Below, piece by piece: positions 33,989 through 34,987 of a stretch of DNA of 34,987 bases (the first letter of the stretch is position 1; every line of letters starts with the position of its first letter). The stretch covers positions 36,690 to 71,676 of the forward strand of contig MNCI01014957.1 in the NCBI GenBank assembly GCA_015680685.1. Reading direction: 5' to 3'. Made by a program: the position numbers and the translations under genes. The notes under the pieces were generated by a model, which saw only the letters and a list, made by a program, of their open reading frames with translations, did not search any database and was not told the DNA's origin. Source of the DNA: Gnetum montanum (lineage: Eukaryota > Streptophyta > Gnetopsida > Gnetales > Gnetaceae).

Positions 33989-34987
33989 CTTCAAATCGTG
34001 GGATGTTATTCATATCCAATCTCTTGATCCGACTATCCTTTTGATGCCTTGTTGGTATTCTCACTGCCTCTGTTATATCTAACATACTTTGGGTGGCAAG
34101 TAGGGGTTCATCATGATCATCTCTTTCATGACGTCTATGATGTCTACGTTGTTCCCTACTTTCCCTTCTTTCATGCCTAGACTCTCTAGACTACCCTTGT
34201 CCTCTCTCTCGACTCTCTCATCGAGGTCTCTCATTTCGCTTACCATTATCCTCATCATTATGCTCTTGATGACTATGCCCTAATGTGGAAGTAGAGGGTG
34301 AATGATGTGATGAAGGGGAAGAAGAAGGAGAACCATCTCCATGGCAATGTTTCTTACCTTCTCTTTGATGGCTTCGGCCCCGATCGTGATGACGATCTGA
34401 GTGCTCGTCCTTATCATGTGTTGTTGTTCCCTCAGTGAATAGTTGTGTTCACGGGGATCAGAACCAGGGTTGTGTATCGTTGAGCGTAGGTTCTGATACC
34501 CCACCTCCTCACTATTGTTAGGAGGGGGAACATCTTTTGATAGAGAACCTATTATAAGTGGTTTGCCATCTCCAATTTCACTTAGGACATGCATGACCCC
34601 TTTTCCCTTCAACAATGTATGGTGGCTCTCTTACCTTGAGTCCCTTAAATGTTGTGTGGCTATGGGATGGTAATCCCTCATGTTAAAATCTGCCGCAACG
34701 TATTTAGCGTATAATTCTGTCATGCTTATCTGTGCCAGAGCACGAAGGAGCATGTTGGGGACTGCATGATATGGAGGTAACACTATGTTACCTTGCAAGT
34801 CTCTCCAGTGCATCTGTTCATCCTGATGGAGGATAAAGGTAAAATTGGGTATATACTCATCAGGATGAGTATATACCTGATGAGTATATACCACCCTATA
34901 TTGTTGAGGAATTGGCTGATTTTGTTTATGTGTTTTAGATTGCCGACTGTCTCTTGTATGATCCCTAGGTGGTGTAATGCTCTTGTC
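33989..34987 (-). pseudogene. Gag N-terminal part of element 3
   Basis: Minus-strand frame entering from the right edge of the window and running to the insertion site. It contains a region with LPPYHAVPNMLLRALAQISMTELYAKYV (about 34785-34700), one stop at 34633-34631, and a polar part (KDVPPPNNSEE). An Arg/Glu/His-rich stretch follows (about 34190-34110) in a shifted frame, leading into the gag core. The frame after the shift continues into 16529 across the target site. The start codon is not in the window. Confidence 0.65.
34849..34891. repeat. Short palindrome and tandem duplication in gag
   Basis: ATATACTCATCAGGATGAGTATAT is nearly a perfect inverted repeat, and TGATGAGTATATACC is partly duplicated next to it. 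In the gag frame this gives a repeated Tyr-Thr-His. Confidence 0.6.

Overview
This window looks like plant nuclear DNA that is almost entirely LTR-retrotransposon sequence. I found no convincing host gene, rRNA or tRNA. The nested Ty3/gypsy elements, long AT-rich spacers and heavily decayed reading frames suggest a large-genome seed plant, possibly a gymnosperm; that taxonomic guess is weak. In-frame stops are mostly TAG where a Gln codon would fit, which is what deamination of methylated C in CHG sites (plant-type methylation) produces.

Layout. (1) 1-4594, + strand: the 3' end of a decayed element (element 1), with a long extra ORF (833-3666, about 37 in-frame stops), a polypurine tract and a 3' LTR (3797-4594). 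(2) 4595-8518: AT-rich spacer with no recognised gene. (3) 8519-9440, - strand: a related 3' LTR and a short piece of internal region (element 2), tail to tail with element 1. (4) 9441-14357: mostly unassigned, with small repeats, a possible minus-strand LTR promoter near 12580 and a higher-GC block at about 13290-14190. (5) 14358-16529 and 33989-34987, - strand: gag-protease of element 3, split by an insertion. (6) 16535-33983, + strand: a structurally complete 17.4-kb Ty3/gypsy element (element 4) of Tat/Ogre type, inserted in the gag of element 3 with a 5-bp target duplication (TCCCC).

Element 4 is the most interesting part. In order it has: LTR, primer-binding site, leader, gag, proline-rich linker, protease, a 5.5-kb insert, RT, RNase H, a second (archaeal-type) RNase H, integrase, repeat-rich 3' UTR, polypurine tract, LTR. 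The 5.5-kb insert lies between protease and reverse transcriptase, where Ogre elements carry an intron. On the opposite strand it holds what reads as a seven-exon gene (27194 down to 22828) with GT-AG introns, a nuclear-localisation-like cluster, an acidic stretch and a helical C-terminal part. I do not recognise the protein. A TATA box (27463-27456) and arrays of the palindrome GCGTATACGC, also found in the element's LTRs, lie around its 5' end. An antisense gene can keep its introns through retrotransposition because the sense RNA cannot splice them, so this may be a cargo or regulatory gene carried by the element. All coding parts of this copy carry stops or frameshifts, so this copy is probably dead.

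Degenerate repeats of about 30 bp containing TAAACT bound the antisense insert on both sides and recur after integrase, so the element looks modular.
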